Part shown: positions 8,083-17,215 of the stretch, piece after piece | How the letters are laid out: each line of letters begins with the position of its first letter | Position numbering within the stretch: the stretch's first letter is position 1 | From: Acidobacteriota bacterium | GTDB lineage: Bacteria > Acidobacteriota > Thermoanaerobaculia > Multivoradales > JBCCEF01 | Assembly (NCBI GenBank): GCA_039028635.1 | Contig: JBCCHV010000036.1 | Coordinates: forward strand, 1 to 64,000 | Direction: 5' to 3' | Length of the DNA: 64,000 nucleotides | Notes under the pieces: generated by a model | Told to the model about the DNA's origin: nothing | The model's input: the letters and a program-made list of their open reading frames with translations, nothing else | The model's database searches: none | Translations under genes and position numbers: made by a program

Positions 8083-9159
8083 ATGAAGATCCTCCGGGCC
8101 GACAGCCGCGTCGAGCGCATCGCGCTGACGCAACCCTATGCCATCGCCTATGCCGCCTTCGATGCGGTGGAGATCCTGCACGTTCGTCTCGAGCTCGAGG
8201 ACGGCCGGGTCGGTCTCGGGGCGGGCTCGCCGGCGGAGGCGATCACGGGGGAGCGGGCGGAGGAGTCGGCGGCCGCCCTCGAGCACCATCTCGAAGCTCT
8301 GACCCTCGGGGCCGATGTGCGACGGCTGCCGGCTCTGCTGGGGCATGTCGGTCGCGCTCTGGGCGCCTGGCCGGCGGCGCGGGCGGCTCTCGACATCGCC
8401 CTCCACGACCTCTGGGGCAAGGTGCTCGAGGCGCCCCTGGTGGAGGTGCTGGGACGGGCTCAGCCGATGCTGCCGACGTCCATCACCCTCGGCATTCAGG
8501 ACCCTGAGTCGGCGGCGGACGAGGCTCGCCGGCGGGTTGCCGACGGTTTTCGCATTCTCAAGATCAAGATCGGCGCCGGCCTGGCGCTGGACCTTGCCGC
8601 TCTGCAGGCGATTCGCCGCGCCGTCGGACCCGGTGTCGGCCTGCGGGTGGACGCCAACCAGGGTTACGCGGCCGACGAGCTGGGCGCGTTGCTCACCGCC
8701 TGCGAAGGGCTCGGCGTCGAGCTCGTGGAGCAGCCGCTGCCGGCCGAGTCCGATCACGCGATGGCAGCCCTACCGGAGCCTCAGCGGCGCCGCTGTGCCG
8801 CCGATGAAAGTCTCCATCACGCCGCGCACGGGTTGCGACTGTCGGCAGCGCCCCAGCCCTTCGGGATCTTCAATATCAAGCTGATGAAGTGCGGCGGTAT
8901 CGCGCCGGCGCGGCAGATCGCTGCCCTGGCCGAGACCGCCGGCCTCGAGCTGATGTGGGGATGCATGGACGAGAGCGTGATCAGCATCGCGGCGGCTCTG
9001 CACGTGGCCTTGGCGAGCCCAGCGACTCGTTACCTCGATCTCGATGGCAGCTTCGATCTGTCACGGGATCCGGCGAGGGGCGGTTTTCGCCTCGTCGCGG
9101 GTTGTCTCGACTGCCTCGACCGGCCGGGGCTGGGAGTCGACGAGCGGGCGCCATGGTAG
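8083..9159 (+). CDS. Enolase-superfamily epimerase (dipeptide epimerase / N-acetyl-D-glutamate racemase-like, DgcA-like)
   Basis: This 358-residue protein has the enolase-superfamily capping domain (about 1-120) and barrel. Catalytic features are visible: KIKIG (Lys pair about 160/162), the metal ligands in DANQ (D190), E216 and D241 (ADES), and a second catalytic Lys, K266 (NIKLMKCGG). This layout matches L-Ala-D/L-Glu epimerases. The closely related DgcA enzymes racemise N-acetyl-glutamate. The DUF1611 (DgcN-like) gene two positions downstream favours the D-glutamate role, while the sequence alone would equally suit a peptidoglycan dipeptide epimerase. The gene is first in an apparent three-gene operon, with 10 bp to the next start. 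A strong hairpin sits in its leader. Confidence 0.85.
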   Translation: MKILRADSRVERIALTQPYAIAYAAFDAVEILHVRLELEDGRVGLGAGSPAEAITGERAEESAAALEHHLEALTLGADVRRLPALLGHVGRALGAWPAARAALDIALHDLWGKVLEAPLVEVLGRAQPMLPTSITLGIQDPESAADEARRRVADGFRILKIKIGAGLALDLAALQAIRRAVGPGVGLRVDANQGYAADELGALLTACEGLGVELVEQPLPAESDHAMAALPEPQRRRCAADESLHHAAHGLRLSAAPQPFGIFNIKLMKCGGIAPARQIAALAETAGLELMWGCMDESVISIAAALHVALASPATRYLDLDGSFDLSRDPARGGFRLVAGCLDCLDRPGLGVDERAPW

Positions 9160-9169
9160 TTTCCGCGCG

Positions 9170-10090
9170 ATGAGTGTACGTACTCTTTTGCTGGCCGGGA
9201 TCGCCGTGGTGTGCTGGCTGGTGAGCCCTCTCCCGCTGTCCGGTCAGATCAACACCGAGCGTTTGCGCTTGGGGGCCGAGAAGGCCGGCTACAGCGGCTT
9301 CTTCTCCCTCAGTCTGGCGGCCAAGGACGGCAACACCGACCGGGTGTCGGCGGGAGTCGGCCTGCGCATACAGCACGCCGTGCTGATGCCGCCGCCGCCG
9401 GAGATCGTGTTCGAGCCGCCACCCGGCTGGGAGGAATCCGAAGCCAAGGTGCCGCCCCAAGTCCCGGCGGCCCCGGCCGGCGAGACGTCGGACGATGCCA
9501 AGGCGCAGTACGATCCGATCGTCAAGCGCCTGGTCTTTCTGGTCGCCAACGGTGACTTCGCAGAGGAGAGCGGTGAGCGCTCCGAGCGCCGCAGCTTCGC
9601 CCACCTGCGCTGGGTCTGGTACCACTCATCGAAGCTCTCGTGGGAGACCTTCCTGCAAAACGAGTTCAACGAGTTCACCAATCTCGACAGTCGCTACCTC
9701 CTGGGGGCCGGGGGACGCTGGACGCTGGTCAAGAAGCCCCGGCGGGAGCTCTTCCTGGGCCTCGGGCTGATGGCCGAATCGGAGCGCCTCGACGTCCCCG
9801 AGGACGGCCCCGACGAGCGTTCCTCGGAGACCTGGCGGGCGACCAGCTATCTGTCCTGGAAATGGCGCCTCAAGAGCGAGGGCAGCAGTCTGATCAACAC
9901 GCTCTATGTGCAGCCCGAGCTCGACGATCCGTCGGACCTTCGCCTGCTCAACGAGCTCGATCTCCAGGTGCCCCTCGGGGAGCGCCTCTCCCTCTCCCTG
10001 GCAGCCGTCGTCCAGCACGACAGCGAGCCCCCGGCCGGGGTCGAGGAAACCGATCTGTCGATCACCAATTCCCTTCGCCTGACCTTCTGA
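9170..10090 (+). CDS. DUF481 (YdiY-like) outer-membrane beta-barrel protein
   Basis: This 306-residue protein has a signal peptide (about 1-25, ending PLSGQ). A repeated amphipathic beta pattern follows (GFFSLSLAAKDGNTDRVSAGVGLRIQH, FAHLRWVWYHSSKLSWETFLQNEFNEF and later strands), and the protein ends SLRLTF with a terminal aromatic residue, as for outer-membrane barrels. This matches DUF481/YdiY proteins. A Pro-rich loop (residues about 80-110) interrupts the early strands. It lies between the epimerase and the DUF1611 gene with short gaps (10 and 41 bp), so it may be the outer-membrane entry route for the compound they handle. That role is inferred from position only. Confidence 0.75.
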   Translation: MSVRTLLLAGIAVVCWLVSPLPLSGQINTERLRLGAEKAGYSGFFSLSLAAKDGNTDRVSAGVGLRIQHAVLMPPPPEIVFEPPPGWEESEAKVPPQVPAAPAGETSDDAKAQYDPIVKRLVFLVANGDFAEESGERSERRSFAHLRWVWYHSSKLSWETFLQNEFNEFTNLDSRYLLGAGGRWTLVKKPRRELFLGLGLMAESERLDVPEDGPDERSSETWRATSYLSWKWRLKSEGSSLINTLYVQPELDDPSDLRLLNELDLQVPLGERLSLSLAAVVQHDSEPPAGVEETDLSITNSLRLTF

Positions 10091-10131
10091 GCCGCCTTGC
10101 TGGCCCGGCGCCGGCGTGGTCTGATTTCGCC

Positions 10132-11190
10132 ATGGAAGCGCAATCGGCAGTCGTCCTGACCCAGGGGTTGCTGGCGACCAACTTCGCCAAGACCGCCCAC
10201 GGGCTGCTGCGCGGCTCGGACCGCTTCGCCGTGCGGGCGGTGATCGACGAGCGCCATGGCGGTCGCGACGCCGGTGAGGTGATGGACGGCCGGGCGAAGG
10301 GGGTGCCGGTCTTCGCCACCTTGGCGGACTGCCTGGCGACCGTCGGCGAGCCGCCGCCGCGCTGGATGGTGGTGGGCGTGGCCTTCCCCGGGGGCTACCT
10401 GCCGGCGCCGGCCCGGGAGCAGGTCCGGCAGGCCCTGGAAGCGGGCCTTTCGGTGGTTTCGGGGCTGCACCAGTGGCTCGCCGATGACGACGAGCTGATG
10501 GCTTTGGCGGCTGCCCATGGCGGCGAGCTCCTCGACATTCGGCGACCGCGGCCGGATCTGCATTTCTGGAGCGGTGCGGTCCTCGACCTGCCGGCTCGCC
10601 GTCTCGCCGTCCTCGGCATGGACTGCGCCATCGGCAAGCGCACCACCTGTCGCTGGCTGTGGCAGGGCTGCCGTCGCCGCGGCCTGGCGGCGGAGATGAT
10701 CTACACCGGGCAGACCGGCTGGATGCAGGGCTATCGCCACGGCTTCTTGTTCGACGCCACGCCCAACGACTTTGTCAGCGGCGAGCTCGAACGGGCGCTG
10801 CTCGACTGCCATCGCGACACCGGTGCCGAGCTGATCCTGATCGAAGGGCAGTCCGGTCTGCGCAATCCCTCCGGCCCCTGCGGCAGCGAAATGCTGCTCT
10901 CGGGGGCGGTCGATGGGGTGGTCTTGCAGGTGGCGCCGGGGCGCGAGTTCTTCGTCGATTTCGAGGACCGAGGCTGCCGCTTGCCGTCGATCGCCAGCGA
11001 GATCGAGCTGATCCGCGTCTACGGCGTCGAGACTTGGGCCGTGTGCCTCAACGGCGAGGGCTTGAGCGGGCGCCAGCTCGCAGAGGCCCAGGCCGAGCTT
11101 CGGGCCGAGCTCGGCCTACCGGTGATTCGGCCCCTCGACGAGGGCATCGACGAGCTCGTCGAGGTGGTGGCTCACAGGCTGCGGGCGTAG
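10132..11190 (+). CDS. DUF1611 family protein (DgcN-like, putative D-glutamate N-acetyltransferase)
   Basis: This 352-residue protein matches DUF1611. It has an N-terminal Rossmann-like half (about 1-150) and a C-terminal P-loop half with GMDCAIGKRTT (about 163-173; K169). The conserved GQTGWMQG, ELILIEGQSGLRNPSGPCGSE and CLNGEGL segments are present. Characterised members (DgcN) acetylate D-glutamate, and the product is then racemised by an enolase-superfamily DgcA. Having an epimerase of that superfamily two genes upstream supports the same pathway here. The stop overlaps the end of the convergent SdpI-family gene by 19 bp. Confidence 0.8.
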   Translation: MEAQSAVVLTQGLLATNFAKTAHGLLRGSDRFAVRAVIDERHGGRDAGEVMDGRAKGVPVFATLADCLATVGEPPPRWMVVGVAFPGGYLPAPAREQVRQALEAGLSVVSGLHQWLADDDELMALAAAHGGELLDIRRPRPDLHFWSGAVLDLPARRLAVLGMDCAIGKRTTCRWLWQGCRRRGLAAEMIYTGQTGWMQGYRHGFLFDATPNDFVSGELERALLDCHRDTGAELILIEGQSGLRNPSGPCGSEMLLSGAVDGVVLQVAPGREFFVDFEDRGCRLPSIASEIELIRVYGVETWAVCLNGEGLSGRQLAEAQAELRAELGLPVIRPLDEGIDELVEVVAHRLRA

Positions 11191-11510
11191 AGCCAGCCCG
11201 CGATGCACGGGATGATGTAGAGCAGCGGCGTCAGGCCGGCGATCAACACGCGCATCTCGGAGTCGCCCACGATCGGGGTCAAGGCGAGGACACCGGCCAA
11301 GGCCACCGGCAACGACCAGAGGATCATCTGGCGACCTCCCCAGGCATTGATGGCGTACCAGTTCTCCTCCGATTCGAAGGCCTTGGCGATGCGGAAACCA
11401 TAGAGGCGATTGGGCTTCACCCGCCGCCGCACCATCGGCCACGAAATGGCGCTGACCAGGATGGCGCAGAAGAAGTTCGAAACCGCGACGATGATCTGGA
11501 TGGCGCTCAT
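11172..11510 (-). CDS. SdpI-family small membrane protein
   Basis: This 112-residue protein has three predicted membrane segments (about 5-24, 62-82 and 88-108). Between the first and second lies the SdpI-type signature NRLYGFRI...SEENWYAINAWGG. SdpI of Bacillus is an immunity protein and sensor for the SDP toxin, but most members, including stand-alone ones like this, have no known role. No toxin-like gene is adjacent. It converges on and slightly overlaps the DUF1611 gene. Confidence 0.75.
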   Translation of the reverse strand: MSAIQIIVAVSNFFCAILVSAISWPMVRRRVKPNRLYGFRIAKAFESEENWYAINAWGGRQMILWSLPVALAGVLALTPIVGDSEMRVLIAGLTPLLYIIPCIAGWLYARSL

Positions 11511-11617
11511 GTGGTTTCCCCCGCAGCGACGGCCGAGCCCCCGGGCTCGGCGGGTTCTCTCAACCTACGTCGCGGATCGCGAACCGATTCCACGACCAGC
11601 CCGGCTCGTCCGCTGAG

Positions 11618-13438
11618 CTACTCGACGGTCGCCGACCAAGCGCTGGTATTGCCGCTCTCGAAGCCGTCCACGAATAGCGGAACCGGGGCCACGATCTCGA
11701 GGCTGACCGTCGCCGAGGCCTCGCGCACGCCGTCGCTGATGACGTACTCGAAGCTGTCGCTGCCGACGAAGCCCGCGTTCGGACAGTAGACCAGCAGGGT
11801 GTCCGAGCTGAAGCAGATCGCGCCGTTGCCGGGAGCGGTCCAGCGCACCACTGTCAGCGGATCGCTGTCCGGGTCGCTGTCGCCGTCGAGGAGGTCGGCA
11901 AAGGGGATGTCGAGATTCTGGTCGCTGGTGCCGGTGAAGCTCTCCGGCGTCGCCGTCGGTGGTCCGTTGCCGGTCAGGTTGTCGATCGCCGCCCGCAGGT
12001 CCGGGAAGGGTCCGATATTGCCGCCGCTACCTTGCGGGATGCCGGTGGTCACCAGCAGATTGCGCATGCCCTGGGGTGACAGCCGGTCACCGTACTCCTG
12101 CACCGCCACTTGCTGCAATATCGCCGCCGCCGAGGCGATGAAAGGCGAGGCCGAGCTGGTGCCGTTGAAGGTCGCCGTGTAGCTTTGGTTGGGGTGGTCG
12201 CCGCCGTAGCTCGCAAAAGAGCCGTAGCCGAGGGTGAAGACTCCGGTGCCCCAGCCCTGGACGTCGACGCGCGAGCCATAGGTCGAAAAGCCGAGCTTGT
12301 CGTGGTTGGTGTTGTTGCTGCCGGCACCGACCAGGATGGCGCCGCTGTGGCCGCGGGCGCGGTAGGCGGCGTAGGGCGCCGAGTCGAGATCCTGATTGCC
12401 GTTGCCGGCCGCGCCGACCACGATGACGCCGGCATCGGTTCCGGTCTTGGTCGCCAGCCAAACGCCGAAGTCGAACTCGGCCGGCGCGAAGCCGCCGGCG
12501 CCGCCGGACTGCATCTCGAGCAATACGACATCGCCCACCGCCGAGTCGGCGATGGCGTTGGTGACCGCGGTGGTTCGCCGGAAGCCCTCTTCGTCGGTCC
12601 ACTCGGGATAGGTGTAGACCTCGGCGTCCGGCGCCAGGCCGGTGACGCCGTAGGCGTTGTCGACGCCGGAGGTGATCCCGACCACCGCCGTGCCGTGCTG
12701 GTCCCAGCCGTTGGTGAAGACGTCCGCCGCGACGGTCTGGCCGGCCTCGAGATTGAGATTGCGATCCTCGAGGTCCTCGTGGGTCTGGGTCCAGCCGTAC
12801 TCGCAGTCGGCGAGGCGAATGCCGGCACCGGTGGCTCCTTGCGAGGCCGCGTAGTCGGCGTCGATGCCGGGATCCGGGCCGCGGTAGGTCTGGTTGGGGA
12901 CGTGATCCGGGGTCGGGGGAGCCTGATCCGCCGGCGGCGGCGGGAAGAGCTGCTGCAGGGACGCGACTTCGATCTCCGGCAGCGCCAGCAGCGCCCTGCC
13001 GGCGGCGAGCAGCTTGCCCGGTGTGGCGTCGGGAAGCTCGGCCACCATCAGGCTCGAGAGATCGGCGGCGGCGACACCGGTGCGCTCGGCGGCGCGCCGT
13101 TCGAGGTCGCGCAGCTTTTGGGGATCGGTGCGCAGCAGTGGCGAGAAGACCAAGCGATGCTCCGCCGCCACTGCCTCCAGGCGGTCGAGACGGCTGCCGG
13201 CCAAGGAAACGACCTTGCCGGCCCGGGCACGGCCCTCGACCTCGTCCTTCAGCTTGACGACGAGGCGGTACTGCAAGGCGGCGCTGTCGGCGGCTCGAGG
13301 AAGCTGCGGGATGGCGGACAGCGGCAGCGCCTCCTTCGGCAACGGCTCACGCGGCCGGTAGCGAGGCGCTTCGGCCAGCACCGTGGTGCTGATCAGGGCG
13401 AGGCAGACGGCGACAGGAACGACAGCAGAGTTGGGCAT
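11618..13438 (-). CDS. Secreted subtilisin-like serine protease (S8) with C-terminal FxDGFESG tag
   Basis: This 606-residue protein has a signal peptide (1-22, ending TTVLA) and a propeptide of about 170 residues. Its S8 catalytic domain contains Asp in LADCEYGW (D211), His in WDQHGT (H248), the oxyanion Asn in GAAGNGN (N346) and the nucleophile in NGTSSASP (S428). A cadherin-like/tandem Ig domain follows (about 495-585; the PxxF...GxDSFEYVISDG pattern is typical). The last residues are FVDGFESGNTSAWS plus five. The same tail ends the unrelated secreted protein at 51170-52567, which suggests a shared sorting or anchoring signal. It is likely monocistronic. Confidence 0.88.
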   Translation of the reverse strand: MPNSAVVPVAVCLALISTTVLAEAPRYRPREPLPKEALPLSAIPQLPRAADSAALQYRLVVKLKDEVEGRARAGKVVSLAGSRLDRLEAVAAEHRLVFSPLLRTDPQKLRDLERRAAERTGVAAADLSSLMVAELPDATPGKLLAAGRALLALPEIEVASLQQLFPPPPADQAPPTPDHVPNQTYRGPDPGIDADYAASQGATGAGIRLADCEYGWTQTHEDLEDRNLNLEAGQTVAADVFTNGWDQHGTAVVGITSGVDNAYGVTGLAPDAEVYTYPEWTDEEGFRRTTAVTNAIADSAVGDVVLLEMQSGGAGGFAPAEFDFGVWLATKTGTDAGVIVVGAAGNGNQDLDSAPYAAYRARGHSGAILVGAGSNNTNHDKLGFSTYGSRVDVQGWGTGVFTLGYGSFASYGGDHPNQSYTATFNGTSSASPFIASAAAILQQVAVQEYGDRLSPQGMRNLLVTTGIPQGSGGNIGPFPDLRAAIDNLTGNGPPTATPESFTGTSDQNLDIPFADLLDGDSDPDSDPLTVVRWTAPGNGAICFSSDTLLVYCPNAGFVGSDSFEYVISDGVREASATVSLEIVAPVPLFVDGFESGNTSAWSATVE

Positions 13439-13517
13439 CGGAGACCTCCTCCAGAAGTAATCACAGACCCCTATCCGTCATTCTAGCCGGGTGGCTCGTC
13501 GAGTTTCCAGCGCCCCT

Positions 13518-14693
13518 TCAGTTGCCGGCCAGCTTGGACTGCACCGCCGTCAGGTGGGCCTGGTAGGCGCTCAGATTGGGGTCCTGGACTTTGCTCCCCA
13601 TCGACACGGCGCGGCGGTAGTTGTCGCGTGCCTCTTCGAGGCGCCCGGCCGCTTCCAGGCCTTCGCCGAGACTGTCGTAGACGTTGGCCGAATCGGGGTA
13701 GTCCCGCACGTTGCGTTCGAACAGGGCGATGGCTTCGTCGACCTTACCGTCGCCGAGGGCGGCGTAGCCCAGGTTGTTGACGCGGTTCTCGGGTACGGCG
13801 ATTTCGAAGCCGTAGGTGGCCGAGAGGTCGGTGTAGTGCTGTTCGAGGCCGGCGATGCCGTCGGCGGCGGCGAAGGTCGGTGGCCGCCAGCGGTCGAAGA
13901 GATGACGCATGGCGCCGTAGACGGTGGGCAGGGGAACGGTTCCGTGGTCCTCCCCTTCGAGAATGCGGGCCGACCAGTCGAGGCTGGCCGGCGCCCGGTG
14001 GCGCAGCACCTCGGTGAGGCGCTTGAACTGGGCCTGCATGTCTCCACCCTCATCGCCGAGGGTGGCGTAGAGGCGACCGGCGAGATCCGGGCGGCGGTCG
14101 AGCAAGGCGATCATCTCGTCCACCGGTCGGCCGTGGTCCCACCACAGGCTGGGGCTGATGGCGATGACGGCGGCGTAAGCATCCGGCCGCTGGCTAAAGG
14201 CGTGGACCGCGAAGAGGCCGCCGAAGGAGTGGCCGGAGAGGATGTGGAAGGGCACCGTGCGGTAGCTCTTGTTGACTCCGGGCATGGCCTCGTCGGTGAG
14301 GAACTCGAGGAAATTGTCGGCTCCACCGCCGGCCTCCCGCTGCTGGTCGCGGCCTTCCATCGGGTCGCCCTTCCAGGGCGGCGTGAGGTCGCGGGTGCGA
14401 TCGGTGTTGGTGACCCCGATGACGATGAGCTCGGGGATATGGCCAGTGCGGGCGAGGCTGCGAACGGTACCGAGGGTGTGGAGGAAGCGGGTCTCGGCGT
14501 CCAGCACCCAGAGCACGGGATAGCGTTTCGTGCCCTCTTCGCGATAGCTGCCCGGCAGCGAGATCATCAGGGTGCGGTTCTCGTCGAGGACTTCCGAACG
14601 GACCGTCGCCGTTTCGCCGATGACGATCGGGTCGGCGAGCAGCAGAGTCGGCGAGAGGAGGACGAGGCAGAGGACGACGAGTAGGCTTCTCAT
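13518..14693 (-). CDS. Secreted alpha/beta-hydrolase (esterase D / BesA-IroE type) with C-terminal TPR
   Basis: This 391-residue protein has a signal peptide (1-20). The hydrolase domain resembles the putative-esterase family that includes ferri-siderophore hydrolases: RYPVLWVLDAE, then ELIVIGVTNTDRTRDLTPP, nucleophile S156 in SGHSFGGLFA, and a late His in EGEDHGTVPLP. The C-terminal approximately 110 residues (from about 275) form TPR-like helices (NLGYAALGDGKVDEAIALFERNV). Fused TPRs are common in homologues. The natural substrate is unknown. It has its own gap from queA and is probably transcribed alone. Confidence 0.82.
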   Translation of the reverse strand: MRSLLVVLCLVLLSPTLLLADPIVIGETATVRSEVLDENRTLMISLPGSYREEGTKRYPVLWVLDAETRFLHTLGTVRSLARTGHIPELIVIGVTNTDRTRDLTPPWKGDPMEGRDQQREAGGGADNFLEFLTDEAMPGVNKSYRTVPFHILSGHSFGGLFAVHAFSQRPDAYAAVIAISPSLWWDHGRPVDEMIALLDRRPDLAGRLYATLGDEGGDMQAQFKRLTEVLRHRAPASLDWSARILEGEDHGTVPLPTVYGAMRHLFDRWRPPTFAAADGIAGLEQHYTDLSATYGFEIAVPENRVNNLGYAALGDGKVDEAIALFERNVRDYPDSANVYDSLGEGLEAAGRLEEARDNYRRAVSMGSKVQDPNLSAYQAHLTAVQSKLAGN

Positions 14694-14749
14694 GGCTTCT
14701 CCTTGCGGCGGTACGGGCGGCGTCCATGGTGGCCGGCCGGCAGCGGTGG

Positions 14750-15844
14750 TCAGTCTTCGCTAGTTACGCGCTTTTCTTGGTTCGAGTTCCCACTCGGTGG
14801 CGATTCGGCCGTCGCGGCGTCTGCCCGCGCCAGCAGCATGGCGTCGCCGTAGGAGTAGAAGCGATAGCCCTCGGCGATCGCTTCGCGGTAGGCCGCCAAC
14901 ATTCGGCGCCGGCCGCCGAAGGCGCTGACCAGCATCAGGAGAGTCGACTTGGGGAGGTGGAAGTTGGTCAACAGCAGGTCGACGCGCTGAAACTGGAACC
15001 CCGGCGTGATGAAGAGATCGGTGCGGCCCGAGCCGCTTTCGAGACCCTGGCGAGCTGCCCCTTCGAGGGTGCGCACCACGGTCGTGCCGACGGCCACCAC
15101 CCGACCGCCGCGCTGCCGAGTCCGGTGCAGGGCGCGCGCCGTCGTGGCCGGAATCTCGAAGCGCTCCGACTCCATGCGGTGCTCGTGCACCAGGTCCGCC
15201 GTCACCGGCTTGAAGGTGCCGATGCCGACGTGGAGGGTGACGGTGGCGCGCTCGACGCCGCGCGCCTCAAGGGCGGCGAGGAGGGCGTCGTCGAAGTGCA
15301 GGCCCGCCGTCGGGGCGGCGACGGCCCCCGCCTTGGCCGCGAAGACGGTCTGATAGCGCTCTCGATCAGCGGCGTTGTCGGGGCGCTTGATGTAGGGCGG
15401 CAGGGGGATGTGGCCGAGCTTCTCCAGAAAGGGCTCGACAGGTTGCGAAAAGCGCACCCGCAGGCGACCGTCATCGCTGTCGGGGCGTGATTCGGTGCGC
15501 CCCTCGAGACCCTCGGCGAGCTCGAGTCGGGTGCCGGGGCGGGCTTTGCGTCCGGGGCGGGCGAGGACGTCCCACAGGGTGTCGTCGACCTTCTCGATCA
15601 GCAGCAGCTCGATGCGGGCGCCGGTGGCGGCGCGGCGGGCGAAGAGCCGGGCCGGAATCACTCGGGTGTCGTTGACCACCAGCAGGTCGCCGGGCAGGAG
15701 TAGATCCGCCAGGTCGGAGACTCTGCGATGGCGGCGCTCCCGGGCGGCTTCGTCGACCACCAGCAGGCGACTGCTGCCGCGGGCCACCGGCTGCTGGGCG
15801 ATGGCCGCCTCGGGAAGCTCGAAATCGAAGTCGTCGGTCAGCAT
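14750..15844 (-). CDS. queA: S-adenosylmethionine:tRNA ribosyltransferase-isomerase QueA
   Basis: This 364-residue protein is full length. It opens LTDDFDFELPEAAIAQQP and contains the conserved RLLVVD, GDLLVVNDTRVIPARL, GHIPLPPYIKR, YQTVFA...GAVAAPTAGLHF, HVGIGTFKPV, RVVAVGTTVVRTLEGAA and TNFHLPKSTLLMLVSAFGG segments. It transfers the ribosyl of SAM to preQ1-tRNA to give epoxyqueuosine at wobble position 34. The C-terminus (about 20 residues after the ARAD segment) is a short unrelated extension. It is the last gene of a minus-strand run after the MFS gene (37-bp gap). No other queuosine genes are nearby. Confidence 0.95.
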   Translation of the reverse strand: MLTDDFDFELPEAAIAQQPVARGSSRLLVVDEAARERRHRRVSDLADLLLPGDLLVVNDTRVIPARLFARRAATGARIELLLIEKVDDTLWDVLARPGRKARPGTRLELAEGLEGRTESRPDSDDGRLRVRFSQPVEPFLEKLGHIPLPPYIKRPDNAADRERYQTVFAAKAGAVAAPTAGLHFDDALLAALEARGVERATVTLHVGIGTFKPVTADLVHEHRMESERFEIPATTARALHRTRQRGGRVVAVGTTVVRTLEGAARQGLESGSGRTDLFITPGFQFQRVDLLLTNFHLPKSTLLMLVSAFGGRRRMLAAYREAIAEGYRFYSYGDAMLLARADAATAESPPSGNSNQEKRVTSED

Positions 15845-15881
15845 TTCGTGGTGCCGGTCCAGCGCCGTCGGAGCACGGGCC

Positions 15882-17141
15882 TCAGATCGGCTCGCCGTCG
15901 GGGCCGCGCAGCCGGCGCAGCACCGGCCAGGCGAACAGGCAGGTGGCCGCCATCAGAGCGGCGGCGGCTTGGAACGGCATCGCCGGGCCGACGCGCTCGA
16001 ACAGCCAGGTTCCGCCGAGGGGACCGAGGACGCGGGCCAGGGATCCGAAGAAGCGCGACAGGCCTTGCACTTCTCCCTGGGTGGCGCTGCCGGTGATGCG
16101 ACTGATCAGCGCCATCGACGTGGGGTTGTAGAAACCGGAGCCGAAGGCCAGCAGGGCGCCGGCGAGACCGAGCGTGGCGAGGCCCGGTGCCAAGGGCAAG
16201 GCGAGGAGGCCGGCGGCGATGCCGGCGATGCCGACGATGGCCATGCGGCGGTCGCCGAAGCGGCGGGCCATGCGGCCGATCAAGCCGCCCTGGACGATCA
16301 CCAGGAGAACGCCGATGTAGACGAACAGCCAGGCGGTCTCGCGCTGCCCGAACTCGAAGCGGTGCTGGCAGTAGAGGGCGAGGGTGGCCTCCATCAGCGA
16401 GAAGCAGAGGGTGACCAGGAAGAACAGCGTGAGCAAGCCCTTGAGGTGCGGATTGCCGGTCAGGCGGCGAAAACCGTCGAAGGGGTTCCACGGGGTGCGG
16501 CGGCGATTTTCGGCGGCGAGCGATTCCGGCAGGTAGAAGTAGGCCAGCCCCCAGTTGACGAAGGACAGGACGGCCGGTCCGAGGGCGACCGCCGCCAGCC
16601 CCCAGGTGCCGAGCAAGGCGCCGAGGGCGGGGCCGCCGACGAAGCCGAGGCCGAAGGCGGCGCCGAGCATGCCCATGCCCTTGCTGCGCTGGCCGGCGGG
16701 CAGGATGTCGGCGATGTAGGCCGGGGCGACGGCGAAGTTGGCGGCGGCGCTGCCGGCGACGAAGCGCGCCACCATCAGCACCCAGATGCCGTGGGTTGCC
16801 AGGGGCCCCGGAGCTCCCGGCAGAGAAGGCGCCGCGAACAGCAGGTAAGCGAAGAAGCCGATGGCGATTGCGGTCAACAGGACCGGACGCCGGCCGTAGC
16901 GATCGGAGAGGATGCCGAGGATCGGCGCCATCACCAGCTGGGCGGCGCTGAAGGCCGCCAGCAGCAGCCCGATCTGAAAGTCGCTGGCTCCGAACTCCTG
17001 GGCGTAGAAGGGCAGCAGCGGCAGGATCATGCCGAAGCCCAGCAGGTCGATCAGAACGGTGAAGAACAGCACCGCAAGGGGCTTGCGGTGGCTCGGCCCG
17101 GTCGCGGCCTCCTCCTCGGTCCGGCGTGTTTCGCTGTTCAA
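15882..17141 (-). CDS. MFS transporter (TetA-like drug/metabolite exporter)
   Basis: This 419-residue protein has twelve predicted membrane segments. The first holds the TetA/MdtG-like sequence FGMILPLLPFYAQEFGAS, followed by motif A GILSDRYGRRPVLL between helices 2 and 3. A second motif-A-like GRMARRFGDRRMAIVG lies between helices 8 and 9. This points to a proton-coupled exporter of the 12-TMS drug class. The substrate is not predictable. It follows the ABC importer permease genes by 75 bp and precedes queA, but has no functional link to either that I can see. Confidence 0.88.
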   Translation of the reverse strand: MNSETRRTEEEAATGPSHRKPLAVLFFTVLIDLLGFGMILPLLPFYAQEFGASDFQIGLLLAAFSAAQLVMAPILGILSDRYGRRPVLLTAIAIGFFAYLLFAAPSLPGAPGPLATHGIWVLMVARFVAGSAAANFAVAPAYIADILPAGQRSKGMGMLGAAFGLGFVGGPALGALLGTWGLAAVALGPAVLSFVNWGLAYFYLPESLAAENRRRTPWNPFDGFRRLTGNPHLKGLLTLFFLVTLCFSLMEATLALYCQHRFEFGQRETAWLFVYIGVLLVIVQGGLIGRMARRFGDRRMAIVGIAGIAAGLLALPLAPGLATLGLAGALLAFGSGFYNPTSMALISRITGSATQGEVQGLSRFFGSLARVLGPLGGTWLFERVGPAMPFQAAAALMAATCLFAWPVLRRLRGPDGEPI

Positions 17142-17215
17142 GGGGTTCTCGTGCGGTCGTTGATCGGGAAGGCCCGAGCTCGAAGCAGGATTCTACAGCC
17201 CTTCGAGGCGATCCT

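Noticed and set aside
14778-14800. GGTTCGAGTTCCC, like a tRNA T-arm
   Set aside because: It lies inside the queA C-terminus; no acceptor, D or anticodon stems can be drawn around it.
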